Counted from the stretch's first letter, positions 36,056 through 45,300 are shown. The stretch is 64,000 nucleotides of DNA from Achromobacter piechaudii NBRC 102461 (GCF_001571245.1 NZ_BCTK01000007.1:310001-374000), one strand, 5' to 3'. Notes: generated by a model from the letters alone, not told the origin. Translations and numbers: made by a program.

Positions 36056-37150
36056 ATGCAACGACGTTCATTCTTGAAGCATGCCGGGCTGGGCGCCGTC
36101 GCAAGCGGGGCCGCTGTCAGCGTGCCCGCGTTCGCGCAGGACATGCCCGCCTTGAGCTGGCGTCTGGCATCGGCATTTCCCAGCACCCTGGACCTGCGCA
36201 TCGGCGCCGGCGAGCAGTTCTGCAAATTCGTCTCGGAATCGACGGGTGGCAAGTTCAATATCCGCCATTTCCCCGACGGCGAGATCGTTCCAGCCGCCGA
36301 CCTGCTGGAAGCCGTTTCCACCAACAAGGTGGAATGCGGCCACGGGTCCTCCCGTACCTATTACAAGAAAAGTCCCGCCTTTTGTTTTGACGCCGCCGTG
36401 CCCTTCGGGCTGACCGCGCGCCAAATGAACGCCTGGATGAGCGAAGGCGATGGCCTGCGCCTGACCCGCGAACTCTTCAAACCCGAAAAGATCATCAACT
36501 TCCCGCTGGGCAACACCGGCGCGCAGATGGGCGGTTGGTACGCCCGGGAGATCAAGCGTCAGGGCGACTTGAAAGATCTGAAGATGCAGGTGTCCGGCCT
36601 GGCTGCCGACGTGCTTGCCCGGCTGGGCGTGGCGCCGCAGCCGGCGAGCCAGGCGCCGCTGGCCGAAGCGTTCGAAAAGGAAGGGTTGCAAGCCATCGCG
36701 GGGGCGGGCGCGTATGACGACGCCAAGCTTGGTTTGAATAAAGTAGCTAAGTATTACTACGGACCCGGTTGGTGGCTGCCCGGCGAACAGTTGTCGCTCT
36801 ATATCAATGACGAAGCCTGGAACAAGCTGCCCAAGCACTACCAGTCGATTGTTACGGCCGCCGCGATGGCAGCACACGTGTCGCTGACCGCGCGCTACGA
36901 CGCGCGCAACCCGGCCGCGCTGGCGCAATTGGCCGCCAGCGGCGCGCAAGTTCGCGCATTTCCGCGTTCCATCCTGGACGTAGCGTTTGAAGCCACCCAA
37001 CAGGTCTACAAGGATTTGGGCGCCAAAGACCCCAAGTTCAAGGCGATACACGACAGTTATATGGGGTTTCGCGATAGCGAAATGCCGTGGTTCCGCATGA
37101 CCGACAACGCTTACGGCCAGTACATGGCCGTGGCGCTTTCGGGCAGGTGA
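36056..37150 (+). CDS. TRAP transporter substrate-binding protein (DctP family), orphan
   Basis: 364 residues. The N-terminus carries a twin-arginine signal (QRRSFLKHAGLG) ending near VPAFAQ, so Tat export of the folded protein is expected. The mature region has TRAP-type features, WRLASAFPSTLDL, FNIRHFPDGEIVPAADLLEAV and the Arg-containing CGHGSSRTYYKK, and resembles the group that binds alpha-keto acids. No DctQ/DctM membrane genes are adjacent, so it must pair with a distant permease. The ATG at 36056 follows GTGAGGAGCAATGCG; an ATG at 36051 is out of frame. Confidence 0.9.
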   Translation: MQRRSFLKHAGLGAVASGAAVSVPAFAQDMPALSWRLASAFPSTLDLRIGAGEQFCKFVSESTGGKFNIRHFPDGEIVPAADLLEAVSTNKVECGHGSSRTYYKKSPAFCFDAAVPFGLTARQMNAWMSEGDGLRLTRELFKPEKIINFPLGNTGAQMGGWYAREIKRQGDLKDLKMQVSGLAADVLARLGVAPQPASQAPLAEAFEKEGLQAIAGAGAYDDAKLGLNKVAKYYYGPGWWLPGEQLSLYINDEAWNKLPKHYQSIVTAAAMAAHVSLTARYDARNPAALAQLAASGAQVRAFPRSILDVAFEATQQVYKDLGAKDPKFKAIHDSYMGFRDSEMPWFRMTDNAYGQYMAVALSGR

Positions 37151-37251
37151 GAAGGAGGGGCGCCGCAGGCCGAATGGCATTCGGCGCCAAGTAGGGTTTT
37201 TGCTAGTAATACCGCATTTTTTACAAAAAAATGGGCGGTTTTCGGGCTTTT

Positions 37252-37268
37252 CTCGAACCACATTCGAG
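37252..37268. promoter_or_regulatory. Palindrome upstream of livK
   Basis: CTCGAA-CCACA-TTCGAG is a perfect 6-bp dyad 144 bp before the livK start. An A/T-tract block (37214-37234), possibly an UP element, precedes it. Candidate operator for the liv cluster. Confidence 0.4.
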
Positions 37269-37411
37269 TTTCGGCCTGATACAAAGGAGTAATATCCCGG
37301 GTCTTGACGCGCAATCATGGCGCCTTTAGGCGGCATATGACGTCAATCCGGCGGGATTACACCGGCCCGGATTACCAATATTCCGAGACAGACTTTAAGG
37401 TGGTATCAACC

Positions 37412-38566
37412 ATGCAATCCAAGACCAAGAAGCTGCTGGCCGCGCTGATCGCTGCTGGTATCGTCCCGGCTGCGCACGCGGCTGACATCAAGCTGGGTGT
37501 GGCGGAAGCCCTGTCCGGCGGCGCCGCTCAGTATGGCGTGTCGATCCGTAATGGTTTCCAGCTTGCCGCTGACGAAATCAACGCTGCGGGCGGCATCAAC
37601 GGCAACAAGCTGGTGCTGGTGGTCGAAGACGAACAAGGCAAGAAAGAAGAAGCCATCAACGTCTTCAAGAAACTGATTTTCAAAGACAACGTCCTGATGG
37701 TCTTTGGCCCGACGTTGTCCAACTCGGCCCAAGCCGCCGACCCGATCGCCCAGGCTGCCAAGACGGTCGCCTTCGGCACGTCCAACACCGCCGACGGCAT
37801 CACGTCCATCGGCAACTACGTGTTCCGCAACTCGGTCACCGAAGCCGACGTGCTGCCGGCCACCATTTCGACCGTCAAGGCCAAGACCGGCCTGAAGAAC
37901 GTCGCGGTGCTCTACGGTAACGACGACGTCTTCACCAAGAGCGGCTACGACAACTTCAAGAAGGCCCTGGAAGACCAGAAGATCCCGGTCACCACGACCG
38001 AAACGTTCGCCAAGGGCGACGTGGACTTCAAGGCCCAGCTGACCAAGATCAAGGGCACCAACCCCGACGCCATCGTGCTGTCGGCGCTGTTGGCCGAAGG
38101 CGCCCCGATCATGGTGCAAGCGCGCCAACTGGGCCTGAACGTGCCGGTCATCGGCGGCAACGGCATGAACTCTGTCAAGATTTTCGACCTGGCCCCTGGC
38201 GGCGCATCGAACAATCTGTGGATCGGCAGCCCGTGGTCGATCGAGAACAAGGCCCCCGAGAACGTCAAGTTCATCGACGCCTACAAGGCCAAGTTCAACG
38301 GTTCGCCGGACCAGTTCGCCGCGCAGTCGTATGACGCCATGTACATCGTGGCCCAGGCGCTGAAGAACACCAAGATCACCGGTGAACTGCCCAAGGACCG
38401 CGCAGCGCTGCGCGACGCCCTGCCGGCCGTGACCTGGACCGGCGCCACCGGCCCGTTCAAGTTCCGTCAAGCCAACGACCGCGCCGGCAAGCCCGCCGGC
38501 TACGACGCCGACCAGGCGCCGATCGTCAGCGTGACCAAGGACGGCAAGTACGTCATCGAGAAGTAA
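37412..38566 (+). CDS. livK: Branched-chain amino-acid ABC transporter, periplasmic binding protein
   Basis: 384 residues. The Sec signal peptide ends at AHAADIKLGV. The mature protein has the Leu/Ile/Val-binding fold with EALSGGAAQYGVSIRNGFQLA, INAAGGINGNKLVLVVEDEQGK and VLYGNDDVFTKSGYDNFKKAL. It captures branched-chain or related amino acids for the LivHMGF transporter encoded next. The start at 37412 begins the signal peptide; open sequence upstream is not signal-like. A hairpin-terminator separates it from livH, which should give more binding protein than permease. Confidence 0.95.
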   Translation: MQSKTKKLLAALIAAGIVPAAHAADIKLGVAEALSGGAAQYGVSIRNGFQLAADEINAAGGINGNKLVLVVEDEQGKKEEAINVFKKLIFKDNVLMVFGPTLSNSAQAADPIAQAAKTVAFGTSNTADGITSIGNYVFRNSVTEADVLPATISTVKAKTGLKNVAVLYGNDDVFTKSGYDNFKKALEDQKIPVTTTETFAKGDVDFKAQLTKIKGTNPDAIVLSALLAEGAPIMVQARQLGLNVPVIGGNGMNSVKIFDLAPGGASNNLWIGSPWSIENKAPENVKFIDAYKAKFNGSPDQFAAQSYDAMYIVAQALKNTKITGELPKDRAALRDALPAVTWTGATGPFKFRQANDRAGKPAGYDADQAPIVSVTKDGKYVIEK

Positions 38567-38594
38567 GCAGTACGCATCCCCGCGCGGGGGGATG

Positions 38595-38636
38595 CGCCTT
38601 GCGGACAGCCAGCAGGCTGGCCGCAAGGCGCTTTTT
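38595..38636 (+). terminator. Terminator/attenuating hairpin between livK and livH
   Basis: GCGCCTTGCGG and CCGCAAGGCGC form a perfect 11-bp outer stem, closing an inner CCAGC/GCTGG stem, followed by five T. It probably stops most transcripts after livK. Confidence 0.85.
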
Positions 38637-38738
38637 ATCGCAGGGCCGTCCCAATAAAAGCCATGCCGTCCTCACGGGCGGCTTCAGGCCATGCAGTGGG
38701 CGCTGCATGGGGCCCTCATAGATCTGGAAAGTCCCATC

Positions 38739-39620
38739 ATGTTCGAACAACAATTCGTCAATGCCTTGTCGCTGGGCTGTGTGTATGCACTGTTCGCGCT
38801 GGGCTTCACGCTGATCTTCGGCGTGCTCGGGGTGATCAACCTGGCGCACGGCGCCGTCTTCATGGTTGGCGCCTACGCGGCACTGTTCGTCGTTCAGCAT
38901 TTCGGCCTGCCCCTGTGGGCGGCGCTGATGGTCGCGTTCTTCGTGGCCGGCTTCACCGGCGTCATCATTGACTACCTGGTGCTCAAGCCGCTGCGCAAGC
39001 GCAACGCGCCCCACCTGATCCCCATGATCGCCACGATTGGCGTGGGCATCATCCTGAATAACGGCGCCCAAAGCATCTTTGGCGCCAGCAACCTGCGCTT
39101 TCCGCACGGCACCGTGCCCGAGGAAGTGATCGAAGTCGCCGGCTTGCACCTGACCGTCATCGAACTGGGCATCATCTTCCTGTCGTTCGCGCTGATGGCC
39201 GTGCTGATGTACGTCATGCGCCGCACGCAATTCGGCCGCGCGCTGCGCGCCATCGCCGAATCGCCCAAGGCCGCCTGGCTGCTGGGCATCAACGTCGAAA
39301 AACTGTTCGTGACGACCTCGTTCGCCGCCGCCGCCCTGGGTGGCGTGGCCGGCGTGCTGATCGGCCTGTACTCGAACGCGCTGTTCCCGCTGATGGGCCA
39401 GCCGATGCTGCACAAGGGCATCGCGGTCATCATCCTGGGCGGCATGGGCGATATCCGCGGCGCCATGCTGGGCGGTCTGTTCCTGGGATTCGCCGAAGTG
39501 CTGTCGGTCGCCTACATCGGCTCCACCATGCGCGATGCGGTGGCTTTCGGCCTGCTGTTCCTGATCTTGCTGGTACGCCCGCAAGGTCTGTTCGGCAAAG
39601 TGGTTCAACGCAAGGCTTAA
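38739..39620 (+). CDS. livH: Branched-chain amino-acid ABC transporter permease LivH
   Basis: 293 residues, eight or so membrane helices. Signatures are LGCVYALFALGFTLIFGVLGVINLAHG at the N-terminus, RRTQFGRALRAIAESPKAAWLLGIN (ABC contact loop) and ILGGMGDIRGAMLGGLFLGFAE. It forms the channel with LivM. The ATG at 38739 (MFEQQFVNAL) is the family start; an earlier in-frame ATG at 38691 lies too close to the terminator. livM begins 3 bp after its stop. Confidence 0.95.
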   Translation: MFEQQFVNALSLGCVYALFALGFTLIFGVLGVINLAHGAVFMVGAYAALFVVQHFGLPLWAALMVAFFVAGFTGVIIDYLVLKPLRKRNAPHLIPMIATIGVGIILNNGAQSIFGASNLRFPHGTVPEEVIEVAGLHLTVIELGIIFLSFALMAVLMYVMRRTQFGRALRAIAESPKAAWLLGINVEKLFVTTSFAAAALGGVAGVLIGLYSNALFPLMGQPMLHKGIAVIILGGMGDIRGAMLGGLFLGFAEVLSVAYIGSTMRDAVAFGLLFLILLVRPQGLFGKVVQRKA

Positions 39621-39623
39621 AGA

Positions 39624-40505
39624 ATGAGCGGATTCGAAAACTTCTGGGCCATTTACGGCAACCTGGTGCTCACGCTGGGCACCAACGCATTGCTGGCCCT
39701 CTCCATCTGGCTGACGCTGGCCTGCGGCATGTTGGCCATGGCCAACGCCGCCTTCATGGGCATCGGGGCGTACACCGCCGCGCTGCTCACCATGAATTAC
39801 GACGCTCCGTTCTCGGTCGCGCTCGCGGGGGGCATGGCCGCGCCCGCGTTGGTGGCCGCGCTGATCGGCCTGCCAACATTGCGTTTGTCCGGGGTCTATC
39901 TGGCCATGGCGACGCTGGGCTTTGGCGAAGTGGTGCGCGTGACCATCCTGAACACCGAGTCGATCACCGGCGGCGCGCTGGGCCTGAACGGCATCCCGCA
40001 GCTGACGCAGTGGTGGCATGTGGTGCTGGCCGTGGTCATCGTCCTGTTCGTGCTGTGGCGCGTGCGCGCCTCCAAGATCGGACGTTCGTTCGACGCCATT
40101 CGCGGCGACGAAACGGCTGCCGGCCTGATGGGTATCGACGTGCGCGCCAACAAGATGCTGGCCTTCGTGGCCGGCGCGATGATCGCCGGTCTGGCTGGCG
40201 CGCTGAACGCGCACCTGACCTTCTTCATCGGTCCCAATGAATACGGTTTCGACCGTGGCGTAGAAATCCTGACCATGGCCATCCTGGGCGGCATCGGCGG
40301 CTTGGCCGGTCCCGTGCTGGGCAGCTTCATCATTACCGTGCTGCCCGAGCTGCTGCGCGGTTTTGCGGATCTGCGCCTGGTCGCCAACGGAGTGATTCTG
40401 GTGGTGATTGTGTTGTTCCTGCCGCAAGGCATCTGGGATCCGGCGCGCTTCAAGCGCTGGATGCGTCAAGGCCAGGGCGGCCAGGGAGGCAAGCGCCATG
40501 CTTGA
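39624..40505 (+). CDS. livM: Branched-chain amino-acid ABC transporter permease LivM
   Basis: 293 residues. The family regions are LSIWLTLACGMLAMANAAFMGIGAYTAALL, SKIGRSFDAIRGDETAAGLMGIDV (ABC contact loop) and GVEILTMAILGGIGGLAGPVLGS. Second membrane subunit of the liv importer. It overlaps livG by 8 bp, so translation is probably coupled. Confidence 0.95.
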   Translation: MSGFENFWAIYGNLVLTLGTNALLALSIWLTLACGMLAMANAAFMGIGAYTAALLTMNYDAPFSVALAGGMAAPALVAALIGLPTLRLSGVYLAMATLGFGEVVRVTILNTESITGGALGLNGIPQLTQWWHVVLAVVIVLFVLWRVRASKIGRSFDAIRGDETAAGLMGIDVRANKMLAFVAGAMIAGLAGALNAHLTFFIGPNEYGFDRGVEILTMAILGGIGGLAGPVLGSFIITVLPELLRGFADLRLVANGVILVVIVLFLPQGIWDPARFKRWMRQGQGGQGGKRHA

Positions 40506-41286
40506 GCTTTCCTCCGTCTCCAAGAGCTTCGGCGGCCTGCATGTGCTGCATGACGTCAGCCTGTCGGTGCCCGAAGGGTCCATCTTCGGTTTGATCGGCC
40601 CCAACGGCGCGGGCAAGACTACGGTGTTCAACCTGATCACCGGTCTGTTGCCGCCCAGCGGCGGCACCATCACGTTCAACGGCCAAAGCGTCCTGGCCAA
40701 GAAGCCGCACAGCATCACGCGCATGGGCATCGCCCGCACGTTCCAGAACATTCGTCTCTTCAAAGAGATGACCCTGCTGGAAAACGTGGTGGTTGGCGCG
40801 TATCGGCACATGAACTACGGTTTTCCCAGCCTGCTGCTGGGCCTGCCGGGGTATCGCGAGCACGAAAAGCGCGCCCGCGAACGCGCCCATGAACTGCTGA
40901 CGTGGATGCGGCTGGATCACAAGGCCAACGATCTGGCTGACAACCTGTCCTACGGCGAACAGCGCCGCCTGGAGCTGGCGCGCGCGCTGGCCACCGAGCC
41001 CAAGCTGCTGTTGCTGGACGAGCCCGTGGCGGGCATGAACACCGGCGAACGCGCCGAACTCATGCGCGAGATCCTTGCCATCCGCGATCGCGGCTACACC
41101 ATCCTGATGATCGAGCACGACATGCGCTTCGTCATGGGCTTGTGCGAGCGCATCGCGGTGCTGAACTTCGGCAAGATCATCGCTTGCGGCGGCCCCGACG
41201 AGATCCGCAACAACGAGCAGGTCATCGAAGCCTACCTGGGCCGCGAAGACGACGAAGACACCGAACAAGTGGAGGCCGCCAAATGA
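40498..41286 (+). CDS. livG: Branched-chain amino-acid ABC transporter ATP-binding protein LivG
   Basis: 262 residues. Walker A is GPNGAGKTTVFNLITG, the signature is LSYGEQRRLELARAL, and Walker B is LLLLDEPVAGMN followed by the switch His in MIEHDMRFVMGL. The C-terminal ~20 residues are acidic (EDDEDTEQVEAAK). It powers import together with LivF. The ATG at 40498 lies within the end of livM; the longer open frame upstream is the livM shadow. Confidence 0.95.
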   Translation: MLELSSVSKSFGGLHVLHDVSLSVPEGSIFGLIGPNGAGKTTVFNLITGLLPPSGGTITFNGQSVLAKKPHSITRMGIARTFQNIRLFKEMTLLENVVVGAYRHMNYGFPSLLLGLPGYREHEKRARERAHELLTWMRLDHKANDLADNLSYGEQRRLELARALATEPKLLLLDEPVAGMNTGERAELMREILAIRDRGYTILMIEHDMRFVMGLCERIAVLNFGKIIACGGPDEIRNNEQVIEAYLGREDDEDTEQVEAAK

Positions 41287-41345
41287 ACCACCGGGCCGCT
41301 CCCATGACGAATACCGTAGCGCGTTGCGCGGAGGCTGCACAATGA
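41283..41345 (+). CDS. 20-codon coupling ORF between livG and livF
   Basis: This tiny frame begins with an ATG overlapping the livG stop (ATGA at 41283) and ends with a TGA overlapping the livF start (ATGA at 41342). The peptide (starting MNHRAAPMTN) has no recognisable domain. It exactly fills the 55-bp gap between the two ATPase genes, and GCGGAGG inside it serves livF. A role as a translational coupler is more likely than a functional peptide. Confidence 0.4.
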   Translation: MNHRAAPMTNTVARCAEAAQ

Positions 41346-42052
41346 GCGCGATGCTTGAAGTCCGCGGACTCGAGGTCAACTACGGCCATATCGAAGCCGT
41401 TCGCGGCATCGACCTGGACCTGAACGCCAAAGAGATCACCGCCCTGGTCGGCGCCAACGGCGCCGGCAAATCGACCACGCTGCTGGCGCTGTCGGGCCTG
41501 TTGCCCAAGGCGCGCGGTCGCATCCTGTTCGAAGGCGAAGACATCACCAACCTGGCGCCTCACCAACTGGTGGCGCGCGGCATCGTGCAAGTGCCGGAAG
41601 GCCGCGCCATCCTGACCACGATGACGGTGCTGGAAAACCTGGAGCTGGGCGCTTATCGCCGAGGCTTGAAGAACGTGGATTCCGACCTGGAATACGTGTT
41701 CAACCTGTTTCCGCGCCTGAAGGAACGTATTACCGGCATCGCCGGCAACCTGTCGGGTGGCGAACAACAGATGCTGGCGATCGGCCGCGCCTTGATGGCC
41801 AAGCCGCGCCTGTTGCTGCTGGATGAACCGTCGATGGGTCTTGCGCCGATCGTCGTGCAGGAGATCTTCCGTTCGCTGCGCGCCATCAATGCCGATGGCC
41901 TGACGCTGTTCCTGGTCGAGCAGAACGTGCGCCAGGCGCTGAAGATCGCGCAAAGCGGCTACGTGCTGGAAAACGGCGCCATGGCGCTGACGGGCACGGG
42001 CCGCGAACTGCTGGGTCACCCGCGCGTGCTGGAAGCATATCTGGGCGCTTAA
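41342..42052 (+). CDS. livF: Branched-chain amino-acid ABC transporter ATP-binding protein LivF
   Basis: 236 residues. Walker A is GANGAGKSTTLLALSG, the signature is LSGGEQQMLAIGRAL, and Walker B is LLLLDEPSMGLAP, with the LivF-type tail FLVEQNVRQALKIAQSGYVLENG. It is the second nucleotide-binding subunit of the importer and the last gene of the cluster. The start at 42-codon-independent position 41342 follows GCGGAGG. A GC hairpin (42094-42123) without a T-run follows. Confidence 0.95.
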   Translation: MSAMLEVRGLEVNYGHIEAVRGIDLDLNAKEITALVGANGAGKSTTLLALSGLLPKARGRILFEGEDITNLAPHQLVARGIVQVPEGRAILTTMTVLENLELGAYRRGLKNVDSDLEYVFNLFPRLKERITGIAGNLSGGEQQMLAIGRALMAKPRLLLLDEPSMGLAPIVVQEIFRSLRAINADGLTLFLVEQNVRQALKIAQSGYVLENGAMALTGTGRELLGHPRVLEAYLGA

Positions 42053-42368
42053 GTACGCCGCGCGCCAGGGATTTGTCCCCGGAATTGCGCGCAGGCTGGC
42101 CGTGACTACGCTTGCGGCCAGCCGTTGCCTGACTTTCTTCACTTGCCCACTTTTTGAGCATCCGTGTTAGAATTTCAGGCTTTCCCTCATTTTGACCATT
42201 GCACGGGCGGGTAATAACGCTTAGGCGGGACGTCGATAAGGGCATGAAATACAAGGCATTCCACAAGGCAAACGCTTTCTGGACGCCGACAAAATTCATG
42301 TCTAGTTGGGGAAAGAACACTGGCTAGACGTTCTAGTCAGCAAGAACTTTTTATTCTTAGGAACCATC
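42053..42368 (+). promoter_or_regulatory. Promoter and structured leader of rplM-rpsI
   Basis: After the livF-side hairpin there is an extended -10 (TGT-TAGAAT, TAGAAT at 42168-42173) without a strong -35, giving a leader of about 190 nt before the rplM ATG. The last 70 nt can fold two ways. GTCTAG (42300) can pair with CTAGAC (42324). Alternatively CTGGCTAG (42320) can pair with CTAGTCAG (42333) across a 5-base loop; the two pairings use the same bases. A small AAGAA/TTCTT hairpin (42342-42358) sits next to the ribosome site TTAGGAACC. Such a layout could serve autogenous control by L13 or S9. Confidence 0.5.
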
Positions 42369-42797
42369 ATGAAGACCTTTGTGGCCAAGCCGCATGAAGT
42401 CCAACGTGACTGGTTTGTGATCGACGCCAAGGGCAAAGTCCTCGGTCGTGTGGCCAGCGAAGTCGCACGTCGTCTGCGTGGCAAGCACAAACCTGAATTC
42501 ACGCCGCACGTTGATACTGGCGATTACATCGTCATCATCAACGCTTCCGATATCGTCGTTACCGGTACCAAGGCGAAGGACAAGAAGTACTTCCGCCACA
42601 CCACGTACCCGGGCGGTATCCGCGAAACGAACTTCGAGAAAATGCAAGAGCGTTTTCCCGGTCGCGCCATTCAGAAGGCCGTCAAGGGCATGCTGCCCAA
42701 GGGTCCTCTGGGCTACGCCATGATCAAGAAGCTGAAGGTCTATGCTGGTGCCGAGCACCCGCACACCGCCCAGCAGCCCAAGACGCTGGATATCTAA
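42369..42797 (+). CDS. rplM: 50S ribosomal protein L13
   Basis: 142 residues, standard L13. Clear family regions are [40 protein letters not shown] and the signature [25 protein letters not shown]. It binds 23S rRNA early in 50S assembly. The ATG at 42369 follows AGGAACC. rpsI begins 9 bp after the stop; the pair is a conserved operon. Confidence 0.98.
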   Translation: MKTFVAKPHEVQRDWFVIDAKGKVLGRVASEVARRLRGKHKPEFTPHVDTGDYIVIINASDIVVTGTKAKDKKYFRHTTYPGGIRETNFEKMQERFPGRAIQKAVKGMLPKGPLGYAMIKKLKVYAGAEHPHTAQQPKTLDI

Positions 42798-42806
42798 GGA
42801 AACGCC

Positions 42807-43199
42807 ATGATCGGTAACTGGAATTACGGAACCGGCCGTCGCAAAACTTCGGTGGCTCGCGTTTTCATCAAGAAGGGCACGGGTAAGATCGTTGTCAACG
42901 GCAAGCCCGTTGACGATTTCTTCGCCCGCGAAACTGGTCGCATGATCGTGCGCCAACCGCTGGAACTGACCGGCCACCTGGAATCGTTCGACATCAAAGT
43001 CAACGTTCACGGCGGCGGCGAAACCGGCCAGGCTGGCGCAGTCCGTCACGGCATCACGCGTGCCCTGATCGACTACGACGCGACCCTGAAGCCCGCACTG
43101 TCGCAAGCTGGCTTTGTGACCCGCGATGCCCGTGAAGTCGAACGTAAGAAGGTCGGCTTCCGCAAGGCACGTCGTCGCAAGCAGTTCAGCAAGCGTTAA
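42807..43199 (+). CDS. rpsI: 30S ribosomal protein S9
   Basis: 130 residues. It has the S9 N-terminal [26 protein letters not shown], the [19 protein letters not shown] core and the basic tail ending [11 protein letters not shown]-like (here [15 protein letters not shown]), whose last Arg contacts P-site tRNA. It is followed by a strong terminator, so the rplM-rpsI operon ends here. Confidence 0.98.
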   Translation: MIGNWNYGTGRRKTSVARVFIKKGTGKIVVNGKPVDDFFARETGRMIVRQPLELTGHLESFDIKVNVHGGGETGQAGAVRHGITRALIDYDATLKPALSQAGFVTRDAREVERKKVGFRKARRRKQFSKR

Positions 43200-43211
43200 T
43201 GTTGCTGCAAA

Positions 43212-43235
43212 AAACCCGCTTCGGCGGGTTTTTTG
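43212..43235 (+). terminator. Terminator of rplM-rpsI
   Basis: AAACCCGC-TTCG-GCGGGTTT with a long T-run, 12 bp past the rpsI stop. The TTCG tetraloop makes it very stable. Confidence 0.95.
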
Positions 43236-43414
43236 TTTTTGGGCGCGTGCAGCCGCTTGCTCATTCGCCACTTACTGCGTTTCCAGTGGGGAACCGCAGC
43301 CCGATCTGTCGGTCGTAGAGTTCAGCTCGTGCCTTGCAATGCTTGCAGCGGCGCAACCCTGTATTCTTCGGGCGATACAATCTGTTTTCGTCCTACGAAG
43401 AGTTCATACCTATC

Positions 43415-44479
43415 ATGGCCCAAGCATCGAATACGCGTATCAAGGTTGGTATTGTCGGCGGCACCGGTTATACGGGCGTCGAGCTTCTGCGCCTGCTGTC
43501 GCAGCATCCCAATGTGGAATTGACCGCCATCACGTCCCGCAAGGAAGACGGGCTGCCGGTCGCTGATATGTATCCGAACCTGCGGGGCCGCGTGAATCTG
43601 GCCTTCTCCGCGCCGGAAAAGGCGTCGCTGACGGATTGCGACGTGGTGTTCTTCGCGACGCCGCACGGCGTGGCGATGGCGCAGGCGCAAGAGCTGCTGG
43701 CCGCCGGCACGCGCGTCATCGATCTGGCCGCTGACTTCCGCCTGCAAGATATCCCCACGTTCGAGCGCTGGTACAAGATTCCCCACACGTGCCCGGAGAT
43801 CCTGGCCGAGTCCCAATATGGCCTGGTGGAACTGAACCGCGAGGCCATCGCCAAGGCCCGCGTGATCGGCAACCCCGGCTGCTATCCCACGACCGTGCTG
43901 CTGGGCCTGGCTCCGCTGCTCGAAGGCGGCAAGTCGCTGGTCGATGCGCAGACCCTGATCGCTGACTGCAAGTCCGGCGTGTCGGGCGCGGGGCGCAAGG
44001 CGGAAGTCGGCTCGCTGTTCTCCGAGGCCTCCGACAACTTCAAGGCTTATGGCGTGTCGGGCCATCGGCATCATCCGGAAATCACCGCGCAACTGGAAAA
44101 GATTGCTGGCGGCAAGGTCGGTCTGACCTTCGTGCCGCATCTGGTGCCGATGATTCGCGGCATGTTCTCGACCCTCTACGCCCGCATCCTGCCCGAAGCG
44201 CGCGACACGGACTTCCAGGCGCTTTTCGAACAGCGTTACGCCAACGAGCCGTTCGTGGACGTCATGCCCGCCGGCAGCCTGCCTGAAACGCGTTCGGTGC
44301 GCGCATCCAACAACCTGCGCATCGCACTGAGCCGCCCCGGCAACGGCGACCAACTGATCGTCATGGTCGTGCAGGACAACCTGGTCAAGGGCGCGGCCGG
44401 TCAGGCCGTGCAGAACATGAACCTGATGTTCGGAGTTGCCGAGTCGACGGGTCTGGACCAGGTCGCCATCCTTCCTTGA
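43415..44479 (+). CDS. argC: N-acetyl-gamma-glutamyl-phosphate reductase
   Basis: 354 residues, long-form (type 1) ArgC. The NADP-binding loop is [18 protein letters not shown], and the catalytic Cys is in [19 protein letters not shown] (near residue 156). The [15 protein letters not shown] region carries the catalytic His. It reduces N-acetyl-glutamyl phosphate to the semialdehyde in arginine synthesis. The ATG at 43415 begins the family N-terminus; the longer open frame upstream has no support. No other arg gene is nearby. Confidence 0.96.
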   Translation: MAQASNTRIKVGIVGGTGYTGVELLRLLSQHPNVELTAITSRKEDGLPVADMYPNLRGRVNLAFSAPEKASLTDCDVVFFATPHGVAMAQAQELLAAGTRVIDLAADFRLQDIPTFERWYKIPHTCPEILAESQYGLVELNREAIAKARVIGNPGCYPTTVLLGLAPLLEGGKSLVDAQTLIADCKSGVSGAGRKAEVGSLFSEASDNFKAYGVSGHRHHPEITAQLEKIAGGKVGLTFVPHLVPMIRGMFSTLYARILPEARDTDFQALFEQRYANEPFVDVMPAGSLPETRSVRASNNLRIALSRPGNGDQLIVMVVQDNLVKGAAGQAVQNMNLMFGVAESTGLDQVAILP

Positions 44480-44525
44480 GGCCAGGCAAGGGCTGGCGGC
44501 TCCGGTCGCCGGCCCTGCGCGCTTT

Positions 44526-45275
44526 ATGCCAGTGGACCCCGCCACCCCGATCCCTCCGTCCCGCCGCACCGGTGGGATGTTGCGCGTCATCGCTGGGTTG
44601 CTGATCGGCGTGCTGGTGGGCGGTTCCATCGGCTATGCCTATGCGCTGCGCCAGGCGCGTCCGCAGGACGCCGTGGTGATCAGCACGCAGCAGGCCGAGG
44701 CGCAGGCAGAGGCGATGCGCCAGCAAGGCGCCCAATTGCGCTACACGCAAGGCCAGCTTGATACGGCGGATGGCGAACTCGTCATCGAGCGGGCGGCGCG
44801 TCAAGAGCTGGAAACCCAGTTGCGCGCCGCACAGGCCGAGGTTGGCCGAGTGCGAGACCAACTGGCGTTTTACGAACAGCTATTGCCCGCGGGGCCCGAA
44901 GGGTCGGTGGATATCCGCGGGGTGCAGATCGACCGCGAGGGTGGCGGGCTGCGCTACAAAGTGCTGCTGATGCGCAGCGGCCGCAGTGGCAGCGCGCCTT
45001 TCGCGGGCGCGCTCAGGTTTCAGGCCACGGGCGTCCTCAAGGGCGAAACCGTCACGGTGGATCTGGCGCCGATGCAGGTGAAGGCCGAGATCGGCCCGGT
45101 GACCGCCACCGGCGAAACCACGTCGGCCGCCTCGCTGGCCTTGCAGTTCGATCAATACCAGCGCAGCCAGGGCATCCTGGCCGTGCCCGAGGGATTTGTC
45201 CCCGAAAGCGTCACCATCAGCGTGCTCGAGGGCGAAACTGTCCGCGCATCGCGCAGTGTCAAACTGGAACTTTGA
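44526..45275 (+). CDS. Membrane-anchored coiled-coil protein of unknown function (DUF6776-like)
   Basis: 249 residues. One N-terminal membrane helix (VIAGLLIGVLVGGSIGYAYAL, about 20-40) is followed by a coiled coil (about 55-115, rich in Gln, Glu and Ala) and a C-terminal beta-rich domain of about 120 residues ending SVTISVLEGETVRASRSVKLEL. Proteins of this plan lie between argC and erpA in several Burkholderiales. Function is unknown; an envelope role is likely from topology. A shorter start at 44577 is possible. Confidence 0.8.
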   Translation: MPVDPATPIPPSRRTGGMLRVIAGLLIGVLVGGSIGYAYALRQARPQDAVVISTQQAEAQAEAMRQQGAQLRYTQGQLDTADGELVIERAARQELETQLRAAQAEVGRVRDQLAFYEQLLPAGPEGSVDIRGVQIDREGGGLRYKVLLMRSGRSGSAPFAGALRFQATGVLKGETVTVDLAPMQVKAEIGPVTATGETTSAASLALQFDQYQRSQGILAVPEGFVPESVTISVLEGETVRASRSVKLEL

Positions 45276-45300
45276 GTCTAGTCAAGCCCTGCGCTATAGT
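45272..45300 (+). promoter_or_regulatory. Predicted erpA promoter
   Basis: TTGAGT (45272-45277) and TATAGT (45295-45300) with a 17-bp spacer; the -35 overlaps the stop codon of the upstream gene. The start point would be about 55 nt before the erpA ATG. Confidence 0.65.

Noticed and set aside
38553-40811. A ~750-codon frame antisense to livH and livM
   Set aside because: It spans two real permease genes and their gap, is rich in His/Gln/Arg, and has no family features.
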